From NCBI GenBank assembly GCA_003648085.1, contig QMOC01000002.1:1-18222 (forward strand): a DNA stretch of 18,222 nucleotides, given 5' to 3'. Below the pieces are notes generated by a model, which saw nothing but the letters and a program-made list of their open reading frames with translations, was not told where the DNA came from and made no database searches. Shown here in pieces: positions 7,755 to 16,497 of this stretch; position 1 is the stretch's first letter; each line of letters begins with the position of its first letter. The stretch is from Chloroflexota bacterium. Lineage in GTDB: Bacteria; Chloroflexota; Anaerolineae; B4-G1. The translations under genes were made by a program, and so were the position numbers.

Positions 7755-9344
7755 TCACTCCCGCCAGGTGACAGATGCACCTTCTGGCAGCACAAACTTC
7801 CGGCTCTCGGCCACCAATGTCTCCAGTGGGACCCCTTTGCCCAGATACAGAACCCGTATGTCATAGAATTGAATCACCACCGCTGGCAGACTATCTACCC
7901 ACGCCGCCATAGAGCCATCCCGGTCTATGTTAACCCGCTGCCCCCATCCCTGCACAAACCACATACGCGGGTAGGTATGGTAGATCTCCTGTACTGCCTC
8001 CAGGGAGAGGCTGGGCAAGAAGTGTTTCTTGAGGGATGGTTGATACAGGTCCAGGAAGCGGTCGTAGGCAGGAGCCGAGATAGGCTGATTAGGTTGGACA
8101 TTTTCGACGAGGAACTGGGCTACGCCGCGCAGGTCCATCTTCCGTTCCTCGTAATAATCATCCAGACCTAAAATGCCAGGCACGATGAAGACGAAGGCGA
8201 TCAGCAAAATTGCCAGTGCTATGCGGCCTCCCCGTCGCGGGACTGCGTGGGCCAATCCAGCAGCCCCTGCTGCGATGAGGCCATAGTAAAACGACGCTAA
8301 GAAGATCAGATATCTGGATAGCAGTTTCCGCGGCGTGACGAGATACAGCACGCCCCATGGCACAGCGAACCACAGGGTCACTAAAAGCAACACACGCCAA
8401 CGGCGTTGCCAGACCAACGCTCCTAACCCGACGCCCGCCAGTCCTAGGGCCGGCCATAGGATCCAGCCCCCGCCGACTCCCATCTCTGCTAGTTTGTCAG
8501 CTATGACTGCGAAGCCGATTTGCATCCCGCTTGCCGCTGCCTCCTTGCTCAACTGGCGTTCGAAGAAGTTCACCTGCATCACGGGTACCCAGGGTAAGTA
8601 CGCCAGGACAAAAGCCAGCAGGCTTAGGCCGAACGCGCGAACGCGGGGAGGGGGAGGCCACCCTCTGCCCGTCTGCCACTCTAAAAGCCAGGCACGTCCA
8701 AGAACCAGTGCACCGAATAATCCCTCCGTGGCCACGGCGAAGAGGGCGAAGTAATGAGTGTACAGTGCTAGCGCCAGGAAGCAACAGAACCCTACCCACT
8801 GGCAGCGCTCATCGGTGTGAATCGCCCGCCACAGGAAAGCCATCGAGAGGGCGCTGAAGAGCAGAAAAAGTGTATAGGCCCGCGCTTCTTGGGAATATCG
8901 GATCAGAAAAGGTGAGATGACGGCCATGCTGACCGCTAGTCTTCCCTCCAGCCGTCCCCACAGTCGCCGCACCAAGATGTAGATCGCCGGAATAGCCAGC
9001 AGGCCGAAGCAGGCCGCAGGGAAGCGAAGGAGGAACTCGCCCTCACCCAGGTAGAGAATGAAGTGGAATGGGATCATCGCCAGAAGCGGCTGTGCCTGGC
9101 GACGAAGCATATGGGGCATTTCTATAAGGGAAAGAGAAGCATAACGCCAAGTGAAGATCTCATCGAACCAAAAACTGTCCTCGCTGAGCCGATGCAACCG
9201 CAGGGCCCAGGCAATCCACAACGACAGAATCCAAAAAGACAGTGAATTGGTGTGTGAGATGGTATTTTCCGTCATCCACCCCGCAATTAAACCCTGCTTC
9301 CAGTTTTTCCTTCGTCCACCTGCTCCCCCATCCAGGTTGTCCAA
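7755..9344 (-). CDS. GT39/PMT_2-family membrane glycosyltransferase (ArnT-like fold)
   Basis: A 529-aa polytopic membrane protein, expected to transfer a sugar from a polyprenyl-phosphate donor on the outer side of the membrane. The first helix (about 35-50) is followed by a periplasmic-type loop with WFDEIFTW, whose Asp-Glu (D61/E62) is the signature acidic pair of GT39/GT-C enzymes, and then RYSQEARAYTLF (149-160), typical of Chloroflexota and cyanobacterial PMT_2 proteins. About ten hydrophobic segments precede a soluble C-terminal domain from about 400. The start is TTG at 9344, because AGGAGGG (9351-9357) sits 6 nt upstream; an ATG at codon 24 has no such site. It is the last gene of the upstream operon, 24 nt after P2. 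Acceptor and donor sugars are unknown. Confidence 0.87.
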   Translation of the reverse strand: MDNLDGGAGGRRKNWKQGLIAGWMTENTISHTNSLSFWILSLWIAWALRLHRLSEDSFWFDEIFTWRYASLSLIEMPHMLRRQAQPLLAMIPFHFILYLGEGEFLLRFPAACFGLLAIPAIYILVRRLWGRLEGRLAVSMAVISPFLIRYSQEARAYTLFLLFSALSMAFLWRAIHTDERCQWVGFCCFLALALYTHYFALFAVATEGLFGALVLGRAWLLEWQTGRGWPPPPRVRAFGLSLLAFVLAYLPWVPVMQVNFFERQLSKEAAASGMQIGFAVIADKLAEMGVGGGWILWPALGLAGVGLGALVWQRRWRVLLLVTLWFAVPWGVLYLVTPRKLLSRYLIFLASFYYGLIAAGAAGLAHAVPRRGGRIALAILLIAFVFIVPGILGLDDYYEERKMDLRGVAQFLVENVQPNQPISAPAYDRFLDLYQPSLKKHFLPSLSLEAVQEIYHTYPRMWFVQGWGQRVNIDRDGSMAAWVDSLPAVVIQFYDIRVLYLGKGVPLETLVAESRKFVLPEGASVTWRE

Positions 9345-9368
9345 CTTACACCCTCCTGGTACGGTTCC

Positions 9369-11039
9369 CTACCAATACCCCAGGTCACGCAGCCGCTGTT
9401 CCACTACTTCCTCGTCGCCAGGAGCGAATACTTCGACGGACCGGGGTTTCGGCATGTGCACCCGCTGCCGCACTTCCGGTTGTCTGGATACTAACGCTGG
9501 ATCGAGCATAGAGTAAAGAACACGCCCGTCCATATGGTCAGGCACAGGCTGATCAAGCAGGTAGAGGATTGTCGGCGCCAGATCGAAGATGGTCGCCCTC
9601 TCCACATGGATACCCTGCTGCACTCCCCGTCCCCAGGCGATTAGAATCCCATCGCGCATATGGTCACCGGAGAGAGTGGTATAGCCAAAAGCATGCTCCC
9701 CCCACGGTTCGTTAGCCGCAAAGTGAGTGCGTCGCTCCTCCGGTACCTCATGCCAGACGACACGTAAATCAGGGCTTTCGTCGGTGAAAGGCCCTTCATA
9801 TAATGCATCCCGTCGCCACACCTCGGCCACCACTGGTTCGCCGTAAAGGGGATCGCGCAGAGCCAGTAACCTCTCCCGCAGTTCCTCGCACAATGTATCG
9901 TACTCAGTCCCCGGCTCCACGATCCCCTGTGGCTCGCGTCCTTTTACATTTAGCCAGAACCCGTTGTCCGTCGTCCAGAATACTCTCGTTCGCGCCCAGT
10001 CCACGTCCCACGCCAAGGTCATGCTGCGCAACCGGCTGGGGACAGCCCAGCCGGGGAGCAGCCGTACCGCCGCTCGCTTGACGAGGCCGCCCAACCCTGT
10101 TCGCTTGAAGAACCGCCGTCCCCAAGCGACAGCGGCGGACGTGCTATGCCGCCATCGGAGATACCCCTCCTCGGCGAGCCACCGGTTGGGGAAGAAGAAC
10201 TGGTGCACGCCTCCCAATCCGTGGTCTGACATCACCACCACTGTCGTCGTCCGCGGATCGACAGCCTCCAACAGTTCTCCTACTAGGTGATCCAACTGCT
10301 CATAATGAGCGGGGATTGCGCCACCGAATCGCTCCGCGCTGGCCGGATCGTGGAGGGGATGCCGGGAATCCATATCGTCCCATAGGTAAGTCTGCAACCT
10401 ATCCAGACCGGTGAACACTACTATAAAGAAATCCCATGTCCCCAGTTCCCGCATCAGGAAACGGGCTGCAGCCGCCCGTCGCTCTGCTCCCTCTGTGACC
10501 TCCCGTTGAAGACGTTCTTTCATATCTATACGTGGCACAGCGCCCAGGATCGTCGGCTCCAGGCGATAGCCGGGTACGGCTTGAAGAAGCCGCTCCCCCA
10601 ACTCCGGGGGATAGGTGAAATTGCTGCGGAGATCAGGCGTTAGCATCCCCGCCACCAACACACCTTGCACTGGCGCAGGTGGGTAAGTCACAGGTACGTT
10701 CAACACCCCCACGCGCAGCCCCTGCTCGCTCAGCAGATGCCACAAGGTGGGCAGCCGCACCATGTTCGCATTGATCAACTCGACGCCGTAGTCCCCTGCT
10801 CTCTTACGCGCGAAGTCGTACACTCCGTGGCGGCCCGGATTGCTGCCCGTCGCGAAGGAGACCCAGGCCGCGGCGCTCACGTAGGGGATGCTGGAACGGA
10901 GCGGGCCGTGCACTCCCTCCGCCATCAGACGACCCAGGTTTGGCAGTCTGCCGGTTTCTAAGAGTGGTTTCATCACCAGCCAGGTTGCCGAATCGAGGCC
11001 AATGACCAGAACCTTGGGGGCATTGGGGTGGTGTCCCAT
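9369..11039 (-). CDS. alkaline phosphatase superfamily protein P2, divergent active site
   Basis: This 556-aa paralogue of P1, P3 and P4 keeps D16 (GLDSATW), D213, D272/H273 (SDHG) and H460 (GDHMRDG). Two key positions differ: the nucleophile is Ser55 (YVSAAAW) where the others have Thr, and the His of the DxxxH metal motif is Thr217 (DRLQT). Activity may be changed or lost; D222/D224/H227 just after it might substitute. NVPVTYPP (114-121), KGREPQGIVEPG (366-377) and the terminal RLRDLGYW are retained. There is no signal peptide. The ATG at 11039 is chosen: AGGGAA lies about 8 nt upstream, and it begins 10 nt after the GT2 stop. A longer frame from 11132 would run into the GT2 gene without extra homology. 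Confidence 0.85.
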   Translation of the reverse strand: MGHHPNAPKVLVIGLDSATWLVMKPLLETGRLPNLGRLMAEGVHGPLRSSIPYVSAAAWVSFATGSNPGRHGVYDFARKRAGDYGVELINANMVRLPTLWHLLSEQGLRVGVLNVPVTYPPAPVQGVLVAGMLTPDLRSNFTYPPELGERLLQAVPGYRLEPTILGAVPRIDMKERLQREVTEGAERRAAAARFLMRELGTWDFFIVVFTGLDRLQTYLWDDMDSRHPLHDPASAERFGGAIPAHYEQLDHLVGELLEAVDPRTTTVVVMSDHGLGGVHQFFFPNRWLAEEGYLRWRHSTSAAVAWGRRFFKRTGLGGLVKRAAVRLLPGWAVPSRLRSMTLAWDVDWARTRVFWTTDNGFWLNVKGREPQGIVEPGTEYDTLCEELRERLLALRDPLYGEPVVAEVWRRDALYEGPFTDESPDLRVVWHEVPEERRTHFAANEPWGEHAFGYTTLSGDHMRDGILIAWGRGVQQGIHVERATIFDLAPTILYLLDQPVPDHMDGRVLYSMLDPALVSRQPEVRQRVHMPKPRSVEVFAPGDEEVVEQRLRDLGYW

Positions 11040-11049
11040 GATTCTTTCC

Positions 11050-11979
11050 CTACGGTTCCCTGCGCTCGAAACGTCCGGCTGCAAAGTCCCACACGCCGCG
11101 CCAGATCCCCCACCACACATCGAAGTCCTCATCGCGCGCCACCGCCTTCACGGCCTGCCACCCCCAAAGAAGGGGGAAGTAGAAGCCAAACTGCACCCAA
11201 TGGTGCCAACAGGCGTGCTTACGCATTGTGAGGAGCCGGTTGCGCGTCATATGGTAGTAGGTGAATGCTCCTCCCCACCGTCGCGCACTATACCCCACCT
11301 TATGCCAGATGACCGCGTCGGGGCAATATAGAATCGCATACCCTGCCTGAAGGAGACGCAGTGAGAGATCCACATCCTCACCGAAGAAGAAATAGCGTGG
11401 GTCGAACAACCCCACCTGCTCCACGGCTGCCCGCCCCAGGAGCAGCCCACAGCCTGTGGCGAAAGAGACTAATCTAGCGTCGTCAAACTGCCCTATGTCC
11501 TCCTGGTCTATGCCCCGATGCAGGGCGCTTCCCTGCCTCCAGTCTATAGTTCCCCCTGCGTACCACAGCCGCCGTGGTGAATCCATGTAATAGATCTTGG
11601 GCACTACAGCGCCGATCCACCGATTTTGCCCCATTGCGTTTACCATCCGCTCCAGGGTATTCTCAGCGACCGTCGCATCATTGTTTAGAAGGAACAGGTG
11701 CGTGGCCGACGGGTCGTCCAGGAAGCGCTCTGCTCCCAGGTTGTTGGCCCGACCGAACCCCAAGTTTTCCCCCGCTTCCAAAACCTCCACGGTTGGGTGA
11801 CAGGTGCGGATGGCCTGGACCGAGTCGTCCATAGAGCCGTTGTCCACGACCAGGATGTGAACCGGTCGCAGCGTGGAGCGCATAATAGATGCCAGGCAGG
11901 TCAACGTATCTTCCCGCCCGTTCCAGTTTACGACGACAACCCATACCTTCGCTGCAGACGAGGGCTCCGGCTCAGACAC
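11050..11979 (-). CDS. family 2 glycosyltransferase (rhamnosyltransferase-like)
   Basis: A 309-aa GT-A enzyme, likely adding one sugar from an NDP-sugar to the lipid-linked acceptor on the cytoplasmic side. It shows VVVVNWNGREDTL (14-26), VVDNGSMDDS (44-53), GENLGFGRANN (70-80), the metal-binding LLNND (97-101) and FFGEDVDLSLRL (198-209), the pattern of WbbL/RfbF-like GT2 proteins. The GTG start at 11979 is supported by AGGAGG with a 6-nt spacer; the preceding 50 codons open to 12129 are out-of-frame reading of the GT4 gene. It overlaps the GT4 stop by 8 nt and is followed by P2 after 10 nt, so these three are translated from one message. The C-terminus has short hydrophobic, Trp-rich stretches that may touch the membrane. 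Confidence 0.92.
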   Translation of the reverse strand: MSEPEPSSAAKVWVVVVNWNGREDTLTCLASIMRSTLRPVHILVVDNGSMDDSVQAIRTCHPTVEVLEAGENLGFGRANNLGAERFLDDPSATHLFLLNNDATVAENTLERMVNAMGQNRWIGAVVPKIYYMDSPRRLWYAGGTIDWRQGSALHRGIDQEDIGQFDDARLVSFATGCGLLLGRAAVEQVGLFDPRYFFFGEDVDLSLRLLQAGYAILYCPDAVIWHKVGYSARRWGGAFTYYHMTRNRLLTMRKHACWHHWVQFGFYFPLLWGWQAVKAVARDEDFDVWWGIWRGVWDFAAGRFERREP

Positions 11980-13102
11980 CCACCGCCTCCTGGTACACTG
12001 CCACTGTCTCTCGGGCAGCTTTCTCCCACGAGAACTGGGCTGCGCGGACCAAGCCGGCCAACACGAGCTCTTGTCTTTTTGCCTCGTCACACAGCAAATC
12101 GCGCAGCGCTTGGGCCAGCGCGCTGACATCGTAAGGGTCGAAGAGCATTGCCGCCTCCCCCACCACCTCCGGAAGTGATGAAGCGCTGGAGCAAATGACG
12201 GGAGTCCCGCAGGTCATTGCCTCCAAGGGGGGCAGACCGAACCCTTCGTAGACCGAGGGATAGACAAAGACCTCTGCCCCCCGATATAAGGCAGGGAGGT
12301 CCTCGTCAGACACATAGCCGGGAAAACGAACACGCTGGGCCAGCCCTTGTTCCTCCACTCGCCGGGCGACCTGCGCTCCCTGCCATTGAGACTGCCCGGC
12401 AATGATTAGTATCACGTCCTCTTCAATCGCTGCCTTTGCCACCAACATACCGAAGGCTTCCACTAGTCGTCCCAGGTTCTTGCGGGGCTGGATGTCGCCG
12501 ACAGCAAGGACGTAGCGTCGCCCCTCCGCATACCGTTTCCGCACCTCTGTCACTTTCTCCTCCGGTATATCCACTAAGAACCGATCGTCGGCGGCTTCGT
12601 AAACAACTCGAATTTTTTCCTCCGAGATGTGATACCACCGAATTAGATCTCGCTTGGTCCATTCCGAGACAGCAATGACCCGTGCCGCTAAGCGGGAAGA
12701 AAGCGGCACGGTGGCGGATAGCAGCCACCGATCTCGAGGAGAGAAGAACTGTGGAAATAACTCGTAGGCGATGTCGTGGACTGTGACGACAGTGGGACAG
12801 GGACAGATAGGCGGTGCAGTGTAGCTGACATGCAGTACCTGTGCGCCGATGCGGTGACAGGTACGTGGTATCGCCCATGCTACTCGAGGGATGTTCTCCG
12901 CCGGACGGACGACCTGCAGTTCGAAGTTCGGCGGCAAGGAGAGCCTGCTTTGCAGGGGAGCAGGATCTGTGACCAGCAGCGTGTACCGATTCTCAGTGTC
13001 CACCCGGGTCAGGCCAGTGATCAGACCGAACATATACCACTCGCCCCCTGTCTCCCGCTGGCCGATCATATGGGCGTCAATCGCAACGTGTATCGGCGTC
13101 AT
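11972..13102 (-). CDS. family 4 glycosyltransferase (mannosyl/rhamnosyltransferase-like)
   Basis: A 376-aa GT-B enzyme using an NDP-sugar. The N-terminal domain starts [20 protein letters not shown], like other bacterial GT4 proteins. HVSYTAPP (91-98) and [14 protein letters not shown] (104-117) are family landmarks. The C-terminal domain has [12 protein letters not shown] (199-210) and the catalytic EX7E motif with E286 and E294 in [13 protein letters not shown]. The ATG at 13102 has GGAG only 2 nt away, close for a ribosome site, but no better start exists. It lies 22 nt after P3 and overlaps GT2 by 8 nt. The sugar is not predictable from sequence. Confidence 0.93.
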   Translation of the reverse strand: MTPIHVAIDAHMIGQRETGGEWYMFGLITGLTRVDTENRYTLLVTDPAPLQSRLSLPPNFELQVVRPAENIPRVAWAIPRTCHRIGAQVLHVSYTAPPICPCPTVVTVHDIAYELFPQFFSPRDRWLLSATVPLSSRLAARVIAVSEWTKRDLIRWYHISEEKIRVVYEAADDRFLVDIPEEKVTEVRKRYAEGRRYVLAVGDIQPRKNLGRLVEAFGMLVAKAAIEEDVILIIAGQSQWQGAQVARRVEEQGLAQRVRFPGYVSDEDLPALYRGAEVFVYPSVYEGFGLPPLEAMTCGTPVICSSASSLPEVVGEAAMLFDPYDVSALAQALRDLLCDEAKRQELVLAGLVRAAQFSWEKAARETVAVYQEAVGV

Positions 13103-13124
13103 TTCTCCTTACCTATGCGCTGTC

Positions 13125-14819
13125 TCAATCCATATACCCCAGCCCGGCCAGACGTTCCTCGATCCAACGGTGCTCCTTTTCGGAATAGGCGTATCCCTCT
13201 TGATCTCTCATCTGTGCACCGACCCCGCCGTAGGTAAGGGGATGCGCGGCAAACCACTCGGCCAGAAACGCTTCCTCCACCACCCGTCCCTCCGCGTAGA
13301 CAGGAACTGGCTCCCCCATCATATACAGGACTGTCGGGAGCACATCACGCATGTCCACCCGGGTGATGGTGACTCCGGAGCGGATTCCTGGTCCATGCAG
13401 GATCAACGTCCCATCCATACGGTGGTCGCCAGTGATAGTGAGGGCATTAATTTCCTGCTCTGTAAGCAGGCGGATCGCCGGGCCACTGTGGTCGCCCCTG
13501 TGGATACTAAACTGGGACGGGGATTCCACCTCCACCAGTAAGTCGGGGATACAGTCCAAGAACGGCCCGTCGAACAGTTCCTCCCGCCGCCAGACCTTGT
13601 GCACCACCGGTGCGCCTGTCTCCGGGGCCGCCATGCTCTCCAGAGCAGCAATGATCTCACTGCGCAATGTCTCATACTCTATACCGGGCTCCACGATACC
13701 CTGCGGGTCTCGTCCCTGCAGATTAATCCAGATATTGCCACGCCGTTCCTCGGAAAAGGCCTGGGTGCGAGACCAGTCCACGCCCGCGAAAAGTTCATAG
13801 CCGCTCAGCCACCTCCGCCAGCGATCAGGCCACATCCGGCGGAGCCAGGTCAGTCGTTGGTAAGGGAACAGGCTATACGCCACTCCCTTTAAACGTGTGA
13901 TCCCATCGGCAACCCAATGCCTGGCACGACCTTCGGGGCCACCATCCTCCTCAAAATGAAGCCAACCGTGGGAGGCAAGCCAGCGGTTCAGGTGGATAGC
14001 CCTGAGCGCGCGCCCTCCGGATCCATGATCCGAGACGATCACGATAGAAACGTCGCCGCCTAACTCCTCCAACAGATCCCCTAGGCACTCGTCCGTACGC
14101 TGGTATACCGACAGGAGTACATCACCTAACTGTCCAGCCAGCACCGGGTCATGGCCGGGGAAGGCCGGATCGTGCAGGTGCCAGAAGAAGTGCGCTGCCC
14201 CGTCCGTGGCACTAACAACAAACATGCAGAAGTCCCAATCCCGTGTCCGTGTCAAGTGCCGCACGGCGGCAAAACGGATGTCCACTTCGTTCAGTAGTTC
14301 CTCCCGAGCTTTCCCAGGGCGGCCAAGTCGCATCCAGCGCCAGTCGTTAGGCACAATCACGTAAGGACAGCCAAGCACTCTTTCTAACTCCTCCCGAACC
14401 CCCGTCGGATGTGTGAATGAACTGTGGAGGCCGGGCGTGTCCCTGCCAGCAACGAGAACCCCGTTCACCGGTTCTGGCGGGAAGGTCATCGGCACGTTGA
14501 CCACGATGACGCGACGGTCGCGCTCGCTGAGGACCGTCCACAGCGCTGGGGCAGCCCGAAAACTAGCGTTCGTCAGGCGGAAGCCGTAGATTTCCAGATC
14601 CCGCTCCCAGAAGTCAAATAATCGGTGGCGGCCGGCATTCACCCCGGTCACCATCGTTGTCCATGCTTGTGCTGTATAGGGATGAACAGTGGAACGAAGT
14701 GGGCCGGATGTGCCATGCTGGAGCAACCACGCCAGTGTCGGCAGTTTCCCCTTTTCGGCCCAAAGGCGGATCAGATCCAGTGACGCTCCATCAAGCCCTA
14801 CGACGATGACCTTGCTCAT
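13125..14819 (-). CDS. alkaline phosphatase superfamily protein P3
   Basis: A 564-aa protein with the full set of superfamily residues: D10 (GLDGASL), nucleophile T49 (PYTAQAW), D206/H210 (TDGAAH), D264/H265 (SDHG) and H466 (GDHRMDG). One oddity is GRHR at 63-66, where the relatives have GxHG; the glycine after His is Arg. NVPMTFPPEPVNG (108-120), QGRDPQGIVEPG (368-379) and the C-terminal ERLAGLGYMD are shared with the paralogues. There is no signal peptide or transmembrane helix. The ATG lies 1 nt after the stop of P4 (TGAGATG), without a clear ribosome site of its own, so it is probably translated by coupling. The two adjacent genes look like an old tandem duplication. Substrate unknown. 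Confidence 0.87.
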   Translation of the reverse strand: MSKVIVVGLDGASLDLIRLWAEKGKLPTLAWLLQHGTSGPLRSTVHPYTAQAWTTMVTGVNAGRHRLFDFWERDLEIYGFRLTNASFRAAPALWTVLSERDRRVIVVNVPMTFPPEPVNGVLVAGRDTPGLHSSFTHPTGVREELERVLGCPYVIVPNDWRWMRLGRPGKAREELLNEVDIRFAAVRHLTRTRDWDFCMFVVSATDGAAHFFWHLHDPAFPGHDPVLAGQLGDVLLSVYQRTDECLGDLLEELGGDVSIVIVSDHGSGGRALRAIHLNRWLASHGWLHFEEDGGPEGRARHWVADGITRLKGVAYSLFPYQRLTWLRRMWPDRWRRWLSGYELFAGVDWSRTQAFSEERRGNIWINLQGRDPQGIVEPGIEYETLRSEIIAALESMAAPETGAPVVHKVWRREELFDGPFLDCIPDLLVEVESPSQFSIHRGDHSGPAIRLLTEQEINALTITGDHRMDGTLILHGPGIRSGVTITRVDMRDVLPTVLYMMGEPVPVYAEGRVVEEAFLAEWFAAHPLTYGGVGAQMRDQEGYAYSEKEHRWIEERLAGLGYMD

Positions 14820-14820
14820 C

Positions 14821-16485
14821 TCAGTCTAGATATCCTAGATCGCTCAAGTGCTCTTCCAAGAGCCGCCGCTCATCCGGGGTGTATGCCTTCTCGTCTGACG
14901 TGCCTCGGACCGAGATACGGTCAGCCAGAGGTTCGCGTCGTGGCAATCGTGCTGCTAGCCAGTCGGGATCCAGGATCTCCTCCAATACACGACCATCCAT
15001 CTCAGAAGGCACTGGAAGCCCGAGTAGGTATAGGACGGTTGGTGCCACGTCTATGATCGCTGCCTCCCTGCGGTCGTGCATCTGTCGCATCCCGGCCCCT
15101 GCAGCGATCAGGATTCCATCCCGGGCGTGCCCTCCCTGTCCCTCACTGCTCACATCCACAAAGATATCCCCCTCGTAGGCGACCTCCGGGGTACACTCAT
15201 ATCCTTCGATAGGCTCGAAGAGGATATCAGGGGCCAGGTGGAGGAAGGGACCCTGATAGATTGCCTCGCGCTCATGAACGTGCTTTATCACTGGAAGCCC
15301 ATTACGGGGATCACGTAGTTCAGCCAGTCCAGTGATGATCTCAGAACGCACCTCACGGTAATGCCGACCGGCCACGACCACCCCTTCGGGCTCTCTCCCC
15401 ACCATGTTGATGTGGACGGCGTTCTCGGACGCATCACCCGAGTAGGCCAGGGTGCGAGTCCACTCCAGTGTGCGAGTAACAGCAAGAGTTCGCCGTCCCC
15501 AGAGCAGAAGCCGCCTGGGAAGAAGCCGCTTCAGCCAACCTCGTGTCCTCTTGGCGTGTCGTCGCGCGGCTCTTGCTCCCTCCCTGAACTCTAGCCACCC
15601 TCCTTGGGCCAGCCACTCGTTCAGGCGAACTTGGGTGTGCAGCCCACAGAAACCATGGTCAGACATGACAAGAATCGTTGTCTTATTGTCACGCCGTGCC
15701 AGTAGGTCCCCCAAGGCCTGATCTACTGCCTGATAGACCGCGAGCACGCGCTGACAGGTGCGATCCTTTCGTGCTGCCTCTGGCTCTTGGATTAACCGCT
15801 CAATGTAGCGCCATGCGAAGTGCTGAATCCGGTCAGTGGCAACGAAGACGAGGACGAAGAAATCTGTCGGTCGCTCTGCCAGCAACTGGAGCGCCACACG
15901 CGTCCGGCCCTGCACTGTGGTGACCAGGTCGTCCGCGAGGTTGATGATTTGCTCCTCAGTGCGAAGCTCCCGCTCACGGCGACCGATGTGGAGATCAACC
16001 ACATATTTCCGCGTGCGCAGCATGCGCTGGATGTCCTCAGGATAGGCGACAGCCAGATTCCCGTCCGGGGACAACATGCCCGAAATCACATACCCCTGGA
16101 GCGGCTCCACAGGATACGTCATCGGCACATTAATCAGGCCAGCCGAGAGGTTGAACAGGTTAAGGAACTCCCATATACGGGGGGCACGGATGGCGGAAGC
16201 ATTGCAGACGGGACGTTCCCAGCGCCCCCACATCGGTCCCCGGAAGGCATAGACGCCATGTCGCCCGGGATTACAGCCCGTCAAGAAGGAAGCCCACGCC
16301 GGGGCGGTGATAGGAGGCAGGGTCGAGAGCAAGGACACCGTGGTCCCCTCGTGCATCAGTTGTGCCAGATTAGGCATCCAGCCGCGCGCTGCGAACACAT
16401 CCAGCAGCCGGAACGTGCCTCCGTCGAGCCCGATCACCCAGACGTGCTCTGCGCGAGGTTCCATAATGGAAACAAGATCCGACAC
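14821..16485 (-). CDS. alkaline phosphatase superfamily protein P4
   Basis: A 554-aa paralogue with D21 (GLDGGTF), nucleophile T60 (PITAPAW), D218/H222 (TDRIQH), D276/H277 (SDHG) and H453 (GGHARDG), so both metal sites look intact. NVPMTYPVEPLQG (119-131), GREPEGVV (363-370), YQGPFLHLAPDILFE (410-424) and the terminal HLSDLGYLD match the paralogues. There is a basic, arginine-rich stretch at about 303-342 (RRHAKRTRGWLKRLLPRRLLLWGRR region) that might contact membrane lipids. The start is GTG at 16485, with GAGGT about 10 nt upstream; an ATG at codon 8 lacks a site. It follows the DUF1972 glycosyltransferase by 12 nt. Function probably parallels P1 and P3; substrate unknown. Confidence 0.87.
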   Translation of the reverse strand: MSDLVSIMEPRAEHVWVIGLDGGTFRLLDVFAARGWMPNLAQLMHEGTTVSLLSTLPPITAPAWASFLTGCNPGRHGVYAFRGPMWGRWERPVCNASAIRAPRIWEFLNLFNLSAGLINVPMTYPVEPLQGYVISGMLSPDGNLAVAYPEDIQRMLRTRKYVVDLHIGRRERELRTEEQIINLADDLVTTVQGRTRVALQLLAERPTDFFVLVFVATDRIQHFAWRYIERLIQEPEAARKDRTCQRVLAVYQAVDQALGDLLARRDNKTTILVMSDHGFCGLHTQVRLNEWLAQGGWLEFREGARAARRHAKRTRGWLKRLLPRRLLLWGRRTLAVTRTLEWTRTLAYSGDASENAVHINMVGREPEGVVVAGRHYREVRSEIITGLAELRDPRNGLPVIKHVHEREAIYQGPFLHLAPDILFEPIEGYECTPEVAYEGDIFVDVSSEGQGGHARDGILIAAGAGMRQMHDRREAAIIDVAPTVLYLLGLPVPSEMDGRVLEEILDPDWLAARLPRREPLADRISVRGTSDEKAYTPDERRLLEEHLSDLGYLD

Positions 16486-16497
16486 TGACCGCTTACC

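Noticed and set aside
11040..11132. N-terminal extension of P2 by 31 residues to an upstream start at 11132
   Set aside because: It overlaps the end of the GT2 gene by 83 nt and adds unrelated residues; the ATG at 11039 has a ribosome site and places the conserved GLDSATW near the N-terminus as in the paralogues.
11980..12129. N-terminal extension of the GT2 protein to 12129
   Set aside because: The added residues are Cys/Arg/Trp-rich out-of-frame reading of the GT4 gene; the GTG at 11979 follows a perfect AGGAGG.
12891..13541. Plus-strand ORF of 216 codons opposite GT4 and P3
   Set aside because: It spans the junction of two supported minus-strand genes and shows no family motif.
15820..16488. 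Plus-strand ORF of 222 codons opposite P4
   Set aside because: Complement of a well-supported coding region; composition is rich in Arg, His and Gln with no domain, typical of a shadow frame.
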